Source: Ornithinimicrobium sufpigmenti
Lineage (GTDB): Bacteria; Actinomycetota; Actinomycetes; Actinomycetales; Dermatophilaceae
DNA length: 64,000 bases
Assembly: GCF_004322775.1 (NCBI RefSeq)
Contig: NZ_CP036403.1
Location: forward strand, 4,030,001-4,094,000
Reading direction: 5' to 3'
The notes under the pieces are model-generated. The model ran no database searches. It was not told the DNA's origin and saw only the letters and a program-made list of their open reading frames with translations. Of this stretch, positions 41,361 through 48,931 are shown one piece after another (position 1 is the stretch's first letter; each line of letters opens with the position of its first letter). The position numbers and the translations under genes were made by a program.

Positions 41361-41483
41361 ATGAAGAGGACGACAGCCGTCATCACGCTGGTGCTGGGGA
41401 TGTTCCTGGTCGGTGCCCCGCAGGCCACCGCAGCCGTGCAGATCGGGTGCCACCCGACGATGGGCTGGTGCTACCTGAAGTGA
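41361..41483 (+). CDS. Small secreted two-cysteine peptide (40 aa)
   Basis: Not recognised as any known family. A clean 40-codon frame with an excellent ribosome site (AAGGAGG, 5-6 nt before ATG). Residues 1-24 form a signal peptide: MKRTT, a hydrophobic core (AVITLVLGMFLVGA) and cleavage region PQATAA. The predicted mature peptide is VQIGCHPTMGWCYLK, with C30 and C37 able to form a disulfide ring (CHPTMGWC). A strong hairpin terminator starts 24 nt after the stop, and the 5' region holds phased repeats and a CAGGTGC/GCACCTG stem (41307-41341). It has its own promoter region and terminator, so it looks like a real gene. Confidence 0.7.
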   Translation: MKRTTAVITLVLGMFLVGAPQATAAVQIGCHPTMGWCYLK

Positions 41484-41506
41484 CCGGCGGCGCTGCAGCC
41501 CAGCGG

Positions 41507-41542
41507 CCGGGCCCGATCCTGCGACACCAGGATCGGGCCCGG
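41507..41542. terminator. Strong bidirectional hairpin terminator
   Basis: Perfect 15-bp stem CCGGGCCCGATCCTG / CAGGATCGGGCCCGG with a 6-nt loop (cgacac). It lies between the peptide gene stop (41483) and the copper-ATPase stop (41571), so it serves both. Confidence 0.75.
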
Positions 41543-41570
41543 TGCATCGCCCCGACTCGGACCCGGGTGG

Positions 41571-43748
41571 TCAGCGGTCGCCGACGACCGCCTCGGGCCG
41601 CAGGTCGACGCGGCGCAGGAGCTGGGCGTTGAGGGCGACCACCACGGTCGAGACCGACATCAGGATCGCGCCGACGCTCATCGGAAGCACGAAGCCGACC
41701 GGGGCCAGCACGCCCGCCGCGAGCGGCACCGCGAGGATGTTGTAGCCGGCAGCCCACCACAGGTTCTGCGTCATCTTGCGGTAGGAGGCGTGCGAGAGCT
41801 CGACGACCGACAGCACCGCGCGCGGGTCGGAGGAGGCCAGGATGACCCCGGCCGAGCCGATCGCGACGTCGGTGCCGGCCCCGATCGCGATGCCGACATC
41901 GGCCTGGGCCAGGGCGGGGGCGTCATTGACGCCGTCGCCGACCATGGCGACCTTGTGGCCCTCCTGCTGGAGCTCGACCACCTTGGCAGCCTTGTCCTCC
42001 GGCCGGACGCCGGCGAAGACCCGGTCGATGCCCAGTTCGGCGCCGACCGCGTGGGCCACCGCCTGCGCGTCACCGGTGACCATGGCGACCTCGATCCCGG
42101 CCCCGTGCAGGGCGTCCACGGTCGCGCGGGACTCGGGCCGGACCTCGTCGGCGAGCCGCAACGCGCCGATCACGGCACCGTCGGCCAGGACGTGCAGGAT
42201 GATCGCGCCCTCCGCCCGCCACGCCTCGGCGACCGGCAGCTCGGGCAGGTGGTGCTCCTGGAGCAGGTACGGACCGCCCACCGCGATCCGCATACCCCTC
42301 ACCTGCGCCTGCACGCCCACTGCCGGGGAGGAGGAGAAGTCAGAGGCAGACGGTATGTCGAGCTCCTGCGCCAGGGTGGCGCCGACGATCGCGCGGGCCA
42401 GCGGGTGCTCGCTGTCGGTCTCCGCGGCCGCGGCCAGGGCGAGCACCTCGTCCGCCGGGCGCCCGCCGGTCGGCTCGACGGCGATGACGGCCGGCTCACC
42501 CTTGGTGAGGGTGCCGGTCTTGTCGAAGAGCACGACGTCGACGGTGCGCATCGACTCCAGCGCGAGGCGGTCCTTGACCAGGACCCCGGCCCGGGCGGCG
42601 CGCTCGGTGGCGATCGACACGACCAGCGGGATGGCCAGGCCCAGCGCGTGCGGGCAGGCGATGACCAGGACGGTGACCGTGCGCACGATCGCGGACTCGG
42701 GCGTGCCCAGCAGCAGCCACACGGCGGCGGTGACCGCCGCCGCGCCCAGGGCGTACCAGAACAGCCAGCCCGCGGCGCGGTCCGCGACCCGCTGGGCCCG
42801 GGAGGAGGAGGACTGGGCCTCGTCGACGAGGCGCTGGATGCCGGCCAGGGTGGTGTCCTCCCCGGTGGCGGTGACCTCCACCCGCAGGCCGGAGTCGGTG
42901 GCGACGGTGCCGGCGACGACCTGGTCGTCCACGCCCCTGCGCACGGTGCGCGACTCTCCGGTGATCATCGACTCGTCCATGCTCGCCGAGCCGTCGACGA
43001 TCCGGCCATCGGCCGGGACGGAGCCCCCGGGCCGGACGAGGACGACGTCGCCGTCCTGGAGCGCGTCGGGCGCGACGACGACGATCTGGTCACCGTCGAC
43101 CTTCTCCACCTCGTCGGGCAGCAGGGCGGCCAGCGAGTCCAGCGCGGAGGTGGTCCGGGCCAGGGAGCGCATCTCGATCCAGTGCCCGAGCAGCATGATG
43201 ACGACCAGCAGCGCCAGCTCCCACCAGAAGTTGAGCTCGTGGCTGAGCAGGCCGAGGCTGGAGCCGAGGGAGGCGACGAAGGCGACGGTGATGCCCAGCG
43301 AGATGAGGAGCATCATCCCGGGCTGGCGCGCCCGGATCTCCGACCGCGCACCGGTCAGGAAGGGCTGACCTCCCCAGAGGTAGATGACGGTGCCGAGCAC
43401 CGGGGAGATCCACCGGACCCAGGCCGCGTCCGGCAGCGAGTAGCCGAGCAGGTGGGCGAACATCCCGTTGAACGCCACCACCGGCACCGCCAGCACGAGC
43501 ATGATCCAGAACAGACGGCGGAACTGGCCGACGTGGTCGCCGTGGTCGTGGCCCGCGTGACCTCCGTGCGCCTCGTGGCCCGCGTGGTGGTGGCCCCCGT
43601 GCCCGTGGTCCTCTCGCGCCTCGTGGCCGTCGTGGCCGTCGTGGCCGTCGTGGCCGTCGTGGCCCTCGTGGGCCGGGGGAGCGTCGTGCCGGTGGGTCCC
43701 GTGGGCGTGCTGGGGACCCGGATGCTGACGGTGCTGGGGGTTGGCCAT
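41571..43748 (-). CDS. copB: CopB-type copper/silver P1B-ATPase
   Basis: 725 aa. A His-rich cytoplasmic N-terminus (residues 1-75, HDGHDGHDGHDGH plus HGHGGHHH) replaces the usual CxxC domain. The intramembrane motif is CPH (VIACPHALGLAIP), with DKTGTLT phosphorylation site, TGES, HP (SEHPLA) and GDGVND. TM7/8 motifs YNILAVPLAAG and MSVGAILMSVSTVVV mark the CopB (P1B-3) subgroup, which exports Cu. A 9-bp DNA repeat (43623-43667) encodes the HDG repeats. Promoter overlaps a CsoR-like box and is leaderless. Confidence 0.92.
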   Translation of the reverse strand: MANPQHRQHPGPQHAHGTHRHDAPPAHEGHDGHDGHDGHDGHEAREDHGHGGHHHAGHEAHGGHAGHDHGDHVGQFRRLFWIMLVLAVPVVAFNGMFAHLLGYSLPDAAWVRWISPVLGTVIYLWGGQPFLTGARSEIRARQPGMMLLISLGITVAFVASLGSSLGLLSHELNFWWELALLVVIMLLGHWIEMRSLARTTSALDSLAALLPDEVEKVDGDQIVVVAPDALQDGDVVLVRPGGSVPADGRIVDGSASMDESMITGESRTVRRGVDDQVVAGTVATDSGLRVEVTATGEDTTLAGIQRLVDEAQSSSSRAQRVADRAAGWLFWYALGAAAVTAAVWLLLGTPESAIVRTVTVLVIACPHALGLAIPLVVSIATERAARAGVLVKDRLALESMRTVDVVLFDKTGTLTKGEPAVIAVEPTGGRPADEVLALAAAAETDSEHPLARAIVGATLAQELDIPSASDFSSSPAVGVQAQVRGMRIAVGGPYLLQEHHLPELPVAEAWRAEGAIILHVLADGAVIGALRLADEVRPESRATVDALHGAGIEVAMVTGDAQAVAHAVGAELGIDRVFAGVRPEDKAAKVVELQQEGHKVAMVGDGVNDAPALAQADVGIAIGAGTDVAIGSAGVILASSDPRAVLSVVELSHASYRKMTQNLWWAAGYNILAVPLAAGVLAPVGFVLPMSVGAILMSVSTVVVALNAQLLRRVDLRPEAVVGDR

Positions 43749-43754
43749 TCCTCT

Positions 43755-43783
43755 AATATACCCCCTGGGGGTATATGCCGCAA
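43755..43783 (-). promoter_or_regulatory. copB promoter
   Basis: -35 TTGCGG (43778-43783), 17-bp spacer, -10 TATATT (43755-43760), then 6 nt (agagga) to ATG 43748. The spacer and -10 are inside the CsoR-like palindrome. Confidence 0.65.
43756..43776. promoter_or_regulatory. CsoR-like copper operator
   Basis: Perfect 10+10 bp palindrome: ATATACCCCC and GGGGGTATAT around a single T. CsoR boxes of actinobacteria share this TAccCCnnnGGggTA pattern. No csoR gene is in the window, so control would be in trans. Confidence 0.75.
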
Positions 43784-43790
43784 GGAGCGA

Positions 43791-44363
43791 TCAGGACACC
43801 GACGCGTAGCCGCGGCCGGGGCGGCCAGGGCGGTCGGTGAGGAGTGAGCGGTCGGTGAGGTCGAGGGCGGCGGTCACCGCGTCCGTCAGGCTGGCCGCCA
43901 GCACGTCCGGCCAGGCGTCGGCGAGGTCGGGTGCCGAGGAGCGTCCGTAGACGACCGCCACCGTGCGCAGCTGGGCCTTGCGGCCCATGGTGACGGCGTC
44001 GGGCGAGTCACCGATGACCGCGACCCGGCTGCGGCACTCCTCCCAGCGGAGCAGGTTGAGCGCGCGGTGAGCCGGCAGGGGCGACGGCAGCCAGCGGGCC
44101 ATGCCGGAGCGGGTCACGACGGCCTGGACGTAGGGCGCGAGCCCGGCCGCCCGCAGCAGCTCCTCGGCCCATCCGGCCGGCAGGGTCGTGAGGGCGGCGC
44201 AGCCGACGCGGTAGCCGGCGAGCCGCCGCAGCTGAGCCGGCACGCCGGGGCGGACCGCCCGGCCGATCTCGTGCGGCCCGAGCAGGTCGCGGGTCAGCGT
44301 GGTGTCGAGCAGGACACCGTCGAGGTCCAGCAGGACTGCGCGCGACCAGCGGTGGTCGGTCAT
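43791..44363 (-). CDS. HAD-superfamily hydrolase
   Basis: 190 aa. Motif I VLLDLDGVLLDTT (nucleophile DxD), a compact cap, and motif IV VAVIGDSPDAVTMG (GDSxxD). Probably a small-molecule phosphatase. ALTTL stands at the motif II position. A GGGAG directly adjoins the ATG, leaving no spacer, so the exact start is uncertain. 42 bp separate its stop from the copB start. Confidence 0.75.
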   Translation of the reverse strand: MTDHRWSRAVLLDLDGVLLDTTLTRDLLGPHEIGRAVRPGVPAQLRRLAGYRVGCAALTTLPAGWAEELLRAAGLAPYVQAVVTRSGMARWLPSPLPAHRALNLLRWEECRSRVAVIGDSPDAVTMGRKAQLRTVAVVYGRSSAPDLADAWPDVLAASLTDAVTAALDLTDRSLLTDRPGRPGRGYASVS

Positions 44364-44442
44364 CTCCCGTGCACCTTCCGTGAAACGGCGCTCGGCCGCC
44401 GGCCCGCGAGGGGCCGACGACCGAGGGCGTGGTGGGACCGGG

Positions 44443-45648
44443 TCACAGACCCCCGGTGTAGAGCAACCGGTTGGGAGATCCGGTGCCGATGCCGCTGAGC
44501 CGGCCAGTGGTGGCCTGGTTGGTCAGGGCAGACCGCACCTGCGCCGGGCTGGCGTTGACGTTGCGCTGCAGGTAGAGCGCCGCAGCGCCGGCCACGTGCG
44601 GAGACGCCATCGAGGTGCCCGAGATGGTGTTGGTCGCCGAGCTGCTCGTGTGCCAGGCCGAGGTGATGCTGGACCCGGGGGCGAAGATGTTGACGCAGGA
44701 GCCGAAGTTGCTGAAGCTCGACCGGGCGTCGCTGCTCGTCGTCGAGCCGACGGTGTAGGCGCTGCTGGCCCGGGCCGGGGAGACGTTGCAGGCGTTCTGC
44801 GACTCGTTGCCGGCCGCCACCACCACGGTCACGCCGGCGTTGGTCATCCGCGCCACCGCCTGGTCGACGGCGGTCGAGGCGCCACCGCCCAGGCTCATGT
44901 TGGCCACGCGCGGGTTGGCCCGCGACTGCCCGGCCACCCAGTCCATCCCGGCGATGATGCCGGCGTTGGTACCTCGACCGGCGCAGTCCAGCACCCGCAC
45001 GGGCACCAGCGTGGTGCCCTTGGCGACGCCGTAGCTGCTCCCGCCGACCGTCCCGGCGACGTGCGTGCCGTGCCCGTTGCAGTCGTTCGTGCCGCGGCCG
45101 TCGTTGATCGCGGTGGCCCCGGCAGCGAGCCGGCCGGAGAACTCGTTGTGCGGGGAGATGCCGGTGTCGATGATGTAGCTCCTCACCCCGGCGCCCGTGC
45201 TGTTGTAGACATAGGTCCCGTTCAGCGGCAGCGCACGCTGGTCGACCCGGTCCAGACCCCAGGTCGCGTTGGTCTGCGTCGCCGACAGGGAGACCTCCTG
45301 GTCGGCCTCGATGTAGGCGACGTCCGGGTTGGCGCGCAGCTCGGACAGCTGCCTGGGTGCGAGCTCGGCGGCATACCCGCCGAGCGTGGTGTAGGTCTGG
45401 GTGACCTTGGCCCCCAGACCTCGGGCGACCTGGGCCTGGGCCTCGGCCGCTTCGGCGATCGAGGCGGTGCTGCGCGAGGACGTCTCCAGCATGACGATGT
45501 AGGACCCCTCGACCGTGTCTCCGCTGACATAGAGGGGTGCCAGGTCGGCCTTGTCGGACGTCAACGAGGCCGTGGCCGGCAGGCCGGTGCCCAGAGCCAG
45601 GGCGGCGGTGCCCAGGAGGCTCAGAGCGGTGCGTCGGGTGTGCTTCAT
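44443..45648 (-). CDS. Secreted subtilisin-like serine protease (S8, proteinase K-type)
   Basis: 401 aa. Signal peptide with an Arg pair ([21 protein letters not shown]-rich cleavage near residue 28). An inhibitor-I9 propeptide follows (YIVMLE...[11 protein letters not shown], about 45-125). Catalytic triad: D in [10 protein letters not shown] in [15 protein letters not shown] in [14 protein letters not shown]; oxyanion N in AAGNES. AAGGAG 7 nt upstream of ATG. Exported and self-processed; protein degradation outside the cell. Confidence 0.93.
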   Translation of the reverse strand: MKHTRRTALSLLGTAALALGTGLPATASLTSDKADLAPLYVSGDTVEGSYIVMLETSSRSTASIAEAAEAQAQVARGLGAKVTQTYTTLGGYAAELAPRQLSELRANPDVAYIEADQEVSLSATQTNATWGLDRVDQRALPLNGTYVYNSTGAGVRSYIIDTGISPHNEFSGRLAAGATAINDGRGTNDCNGHGTHVAGTVGGSSYGVAKGTTLVPVRVLDCAGRGTNAGIIAGMDWVAGQSRANPRVANMSLGGGASTAVDQAVARMTNAGVTVVVAAGNESQNACNVSPARASSAYTVGSTTSSDARSSFSNFGSCVNIFAPGSSITSAWHTSSSATNTISGTSMASPHVAGAAALYLQRNVNASPAQVRSALTNQATTGRLSGIGTGSPNRLLYTGGL

Positions 45649-45993
45649 ACTCACTCCTTGCAGGGGGGACGCGGGGGACTCCGCGATGGCTAGGAAGACT
45701 GGCCCACGCGGGCACCACCTGGGTAGACCCAGAAGTCGGTTCCGGGCCGATCCTTGACAAACTCTGACTGCTGGTTTGCCCACCCTTGACCGGCTGTTCG
45801 CGTGTCGTTCACCTGTGCGGCGTGTCGCTCGCTCTCCCGCACGCGTGCCTCACTCTCGTGGCGTCTCTGCTGCACGCCCTGCCCTGCCTGGCGGTGCCTT
45901 CCCGTGCCTTCCCGTGCCTTGCCCGTGCCTGTTCCCGCTGTCCACCACCCTCGAACGGTCGCCCGCGGCAGGCCGTCGCACTATGGTCGGGCC
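45649..45993. other. 345-bp intergenic region between divergent protease and acetyltransferase genes
   Basis: Contains two TTGACA/TTGACC boxes (about 45752 and 45786), which could be -35 elements, and four ~10-bp tandem copies of (C)GTGCCTTCC (about 45893-45930). The acetyltransferase -10 is at 45982. A possible 61-codon reading frame runs on the minus strand (45690-45875, ending FWVYPGGARVGQSS) but has weak codon bias and no ribosome site, so I do not call it a gene. Confidence 0.4.
45982..45987 (+). promoter_or_regulatory. Leaderless -10 element
   Basis: TATGGT, 6 nt (cgggcc), ATG 45994. Confidence 0.6.
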
Positions 45994-46575
45994 ATGTACG
46001 ACATACGCCCCGTCCGGGCCAGCGAGTGGCGCGAGTCCCGGGACCTGCAGCTGCGGGCCCTGCAGGACGAGGACGCCGCGGTCGCCTTCTTCGAGACCTA
46101 CGACGAGGCGTTGGTCAAGCCGGAGGGCGAGTGGCGCAACTGGGCCAAGATCGCCGGCTCGGACGCCGACGGAACCCCCTTCATCCGGGACTTCGTGGCG
46201 GTCACGCTCTTCGGGGAGTGGGTGGCGACCAGCACCCTGCTCATCCGGATGGCAGGAGACCCGGAGCTCGGCGGGGAGACGGTCGAGACCGACCGGGGCG
46301 ACTTCATGGGGGTCTGGATCGACCCTTATCACCGGGGACAGGGGCTGTTCGCCCGCCTCGTCGATGAGGGTATGTCGTGGCTCGCCGACAACGGTGTCCC
46401 GCACTCGGCGTTGTGGGTGCACGAGGAGAACGGCCGCGCGCGACGCGCCTTCGAGGGCGTCGGTTTCGAGCGGACCGGGCTGCGCAGGATCGAGAGCAAG
46501 GGCCCGGAGATCCAGCTGGCTCGCCCGGTCCGGCCGGGGTCGTCGGCGGGACTCGGCGGGGCCGCCGGGGGGTAG
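45994..46575 (+). CDS. GNAT-family N-acetyltransferase
   Basis: 193 aa. RPVRASEWRESRDLQLRALQDE start, FMGVWIDPYHRGQGLFARLVDEGMSWL (acetyl-CoA loop RGQGLFARL), then LWVHEENGRARRAFEGVGFERTG. Family typical for Rim-like or antibiotic acetyltransferases; substrate unknown. The leaderless promoter sets the start, although the frame is open further upstream. Confidence 0.88.
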   Translation: MYDIRPVRASEWRESRDLQLRALQDEDAAVAFFETYDEALVKPEGEWRNWAKIAGSDADGTPFIRDFVAVTLFGEWVATSTLLIRMAGDPELGGETVETDRGDFMGVWIDPYHRGQGLFARLVDEGMSWLADNGVPHSALWVHEENGRARRAFEGVGFERTGLRRIESKGPEIQLARPVRPGSSAGLGGAAGG

Positions 46576-46583
46576 CGACGACG

Positions 46584-47072
46584 TCACCACAGCGGCCCGA
46601 GCACCTCGACAGGGTCGGCCTGCAGCGACAGGTCGTCCAGCACGCTGAGCAGCGTCCGCACCTCGTAGCGGAAGTGGCTCTCCATGATCGCCTCGATGCC
46701 TTCCAGGTGCCGGTCGAGCTCGGCGGGCGGGGCCGCCTTCCCGACCGCCTCCGCCAGGGCCGTGAGGAGGTAGCCGATCATCGAGTGGTCCTGCTCAAGC
46801 CGGTCCAACGTCGGGCGCAGCTGCGGGTGGGCAGCGGCGAGGGCGGGGAAGAGCGTGTGGTCCTCACCCTCGTGGTGACCGTTCAACGCCGCGCAGAAGC
46901 CGTGGCAGAAGAGCAGCAGGTCACGGGTTGCGGACGCGGGGGCCACCCCCTCGCCCACCTGAGCGCGGGTCAGTGCGAGGGCCTCGCGCAGCCGCCCGTG
47001 CACCGCCCGGAGCTCCTTGCCCCAGGCGACGAGCCGGGCTCCCCCACCTTCGCCGTGGCTGCTGGGCGGCAT
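46584..47072 (-). CDS. Hemerythrin HHE-domain protein
   Basis: 162 aa four-helix di-iron protein. Ligand residues are spread as expected: H in LRAVHGRLREAL, HHEGEDHTLFP, EQDHSMIGYLL, and ESHFRYEV. May bind O2, NO or iron. ATG 47072 has TAGGGT 7 nt upstream; an in-frame GTG at 47081 lies over that hexamer and is unlikely to be used. Confidence 0.85.
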   Translation of the reverse strand: MPPSSHGEGGGARLVAWGKELRAVHGRLREALALTRAQVGEGVAPASATRDLLLFCHGFCAALNGHHEGEDHTLFPALAAAHPQLRPTLDRLEQDHSMIGYLLTALAEAVGKAAPPAELDRHLEGIEAIMESHFRYEVRTLLSVLDDLSLQADPVEVLGPLW

Positions 47073-47079
47073 ACCCCCC

Positions 47080-47085
47080 ACCCTA
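47080..47085 (-). promoter_or_regulatory. Leaderless -10 element for the hemerythrin gene
   Basis: TAGGGT, 7 nt, ATG 47072. Confidence 0.5.
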
Positions 47086-47144
47086 GCGAGTCGGACCCGG
47101 TCGACGCGGGTCTGCGCTGCCCGCCTCGCGTGCGGCGCCCCGGA

Positions 47145-48170
47145 TCAGCCGTCCTCAGCGCGGTCCCGGCCGTCTGCGGTGTGCGGGTGCTCGTCGATCG
47201 CCTCGACCGCGGCGGAGAAGTCCGGCTCCGCCGCCGGGCGACGGTCCAGGTGGATGCCGGCGATCATGCAGCGCACCGACCCGCCGGCGAGCTCGATGGT
47301 GGGGATGTCGACCGCGAGGATCTCGCAAGACTCCTCGATGGCCGCGACCTGCTCCTCCCTCAAGCTCCGGCGGGCTCGCTCGGACATCGCCATGACATAG
47401 CGCCGCCTGCCCTCCGGTGTCCGCCCGCACAGCTCCACGGCGTTGCCGGCGAACTCGCGCACCTGCTCCTCGGTGAGCTCGACGACCCGGCGGCCGTTGA
47501 CCGACAGCCGGGCGCGGACCTCCTCGCGGCGCTGCTCGTCACGGATCATCCCGAGGGCGAAGAGGGCGACGTCCGTGCCGACGCAGGCCATCACGTTGGT
47601 GTGGTAGACCGGCACGCCTGCGGAGTCCACCGCGTCGAAGGCCATCGGCTCGTAGCCGAAGTCGGTGCAGAAGCGTTCCAGGACATGGGAGTCCATGCGG
47701 TGGCTGCGCGCGGCATAGGCCACCCGTGAGACGTGGTCGAGCACCATCGCGCCGGTGCCCTCGAGGAAGACACCGTCCGGCTCCAGGCCGGAGTAGTCCA
47801 TGATCGTCTGCACGCGGTAGGTGGACTTGAGCATCTCCAGCACATCGGCGCGACGCTCGTGGCGACGGTTGGAGGCGTACATGGGGTAGACGCCGACGTA
47901 GCCGCCGGCGTGGGTGGACAGCCAGTTGTTCGGGAAGACGCTGTCGGGGCGGGTGTGGTCCTCGTCCTCGAAGACGTGCACGGTCACGCCGGCTCGGCGC
48001 AGCGCCTCGGCGAGGGCGTCCATCTCGGCCAGGGCCGCAGCAGCGGTGTCGTCGAAGGACTGCCCGGTGGGGATGTCGGCCTGGAAGGCGTTGTCCGCGG
48101 CGGTCTCGGGGTTAGGGGCGAACCGCAGGGCGCGGATGAGGATCACGGAGGTAGGGGCCTGGGCACTCAC
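47145..48170 (-). CDS. ctlX: CtlX-type citrulline/arginine deiminase-fold hydrolase
   Basis: 341 aa guanidino-group modifying enzyme fold. DSVFPNNWLSTHAGG, FLEGTGAMVLDHVSRVAY, VYHTNVMACVGTDVAL and the catalytic-cysteine end ELAGGSVRCMIAGIHL are family blocks of the 'citrulline utilization hydrolase' group. Probably hydrolyses citrulline or a related amidine. GTG 48170; TAGATT lies 8 nt upstream, overlapping the stop codon of the next gene (48182). Confidence 0.85.
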   Translation of the reverse strand: MSAQAPTSVILIRALRFAPNPETAADNAFQADIPTGQSFDDTAAAALAEMDALAEALRRAGVTVHVFEDEDHTRPDSVFPNNWLSTHAGGYVGVYPMYASNRRHERRADVLEMLKSTYRVQTIMDYSGLEPDGVFLEGTGAMVLDHVSRVAYAARSHRMDSHVLERFCTDFGYEPMAFDAVDSAGVPVYHTNVMACVGTDVALFALGMIRDEQRREEVRARLSVNGRRVVELTEEQVREFAGNAVELCGRTPEGRRRYVMAMSERARRSLREEQVAAIEESCEILAVDIPTIELAGGSVRCMIAGIHLDRRPAAEPDFSAAVEAIDEHPHTADGRDRAEDG

Positions 48171-48181
48171 GTGGGCGCAAT

Positions 48182-48859
48182 CTAGCCCATCCCCTCAGGC
48201 GTGACGGCACGCACCATCTCCAGGACACCGGCGGCACGCCGGTGGCTGTCCGTCACCTCCAGCCCGGCGGCTGCCAGCAGCGTGCGCGGGCGTCGGCTGA
48301 AGTGCTCCCCCTGCAGCGGCACCGTGGCGACGTCCAGCAACCGCTGCCCCAGCCGCAGCGGCCAGGCTGTCGACCGGACGTGGTCCGCCAGCAGCAGCTG
48401 GCCACCGGGACGCAGCACCCGGGCGATCTGGGCCAGCGCCAGCGGCACGTCGGGCACGCAGCACAGGACGTAGGTGGCGACCACGGAGTCGAAGGAGCCG
48501 TCCTCGAACGGCAGGTCTCCCACGTCGGCGGCGAGGAGCCGGACCGGTCGGACCAGGCTCAGCTCCGGACCGGGGGAGGACGCCCGGTCCGATCTGGACG
48601 CGGGGCCGGCCTCCGACAGCTTGCGCCGCGTCTCCTCGAGCATCCTGGCGCTGGGGTCGATGGCGGTGAGATCGACGTCCGGTCCGTAGTGCGCGAGGTT
48701 GGCGCCGGTGCCGACGCCGACCTCGAGGGTCGCGCCGGTGGCACGGGCGCCGACCCAGGTGCGCCCGTGCGAGAGGAGACGCCGCTCCAACCAGGCGGTG
48801 CGAGCGTCATACCGGGGCGCGTGCCGGTCCCAGACCTCGCTGCGGGTCCTCCCGGTCAT
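48182..48859 (-). CDS. SAM-dependent class I methyltransferase
   Basis: 225 aa. LEVGVGTGANLAHYGPDVDL (motif I), LLAADVGDLPFEDGSFDSVV and VLRPGGQLLLADHVR (motif III) place it in the UbiE/PhcB-like group. AGGAG 7 nt before ATG 48859. The leader has a 14-15 bp imperfect tandem repeat (48864-48907). Confidence 0.82.
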   Translation of the reverse strand: MTGRTRSEVWDRHAPRYDARTAWLERRLLSHGRTWVGARATGATLEVGVGTGANLAHYGPDVDLTAIDPSARMLEETRRKLSEAGPASRSDRASSPGPELSLVRPVRLLAADVGDLPFEDGSFDSVVATYVLCCVPDVPLALAQIARVLRPGGQLLLADHVRSTAWPLRLGQRLLDVATVPLQGEHFSRRPRTLLAAAGLEVTDSHRRAAGVLEMVRAVTPEGMG

Positions 48860-48931
48860 CGGTTCGCTCCTGCCGTTGTCGCTTCTGCCGTTGCGCTCCT
48901 GCCGCTCCGGCCCTGACTGCCGCCGTCGACC

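Noticed and set aside
45690..45875. 61-codon minus-strand frame upstream of the subtilase gene, ending FWVYPGGARVGQSS
   Set aside because: The end looks protein-like and no gene lies opposite, but there is no ribosome site or leaderless hexamer, codon bias is weak, and the protease promoter must lie within it. Recorded only within the intergenic entry.
45893..45930. Tandem ~10-bp repeats as a CRISPR array
   Set aside because: Units are adjacent without spacers and only four imperfect copies exist; no cas genes are present. The same applies to the minisatellite at 54198.
48864..48907. GCTCCTGCCGTTG repeats as a regulatory element
   Set aside because: Imperfect repeats just upstream of a ribosome site on the opposite strand; could be slippage debris. 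No symmetry or phasing to support binding.
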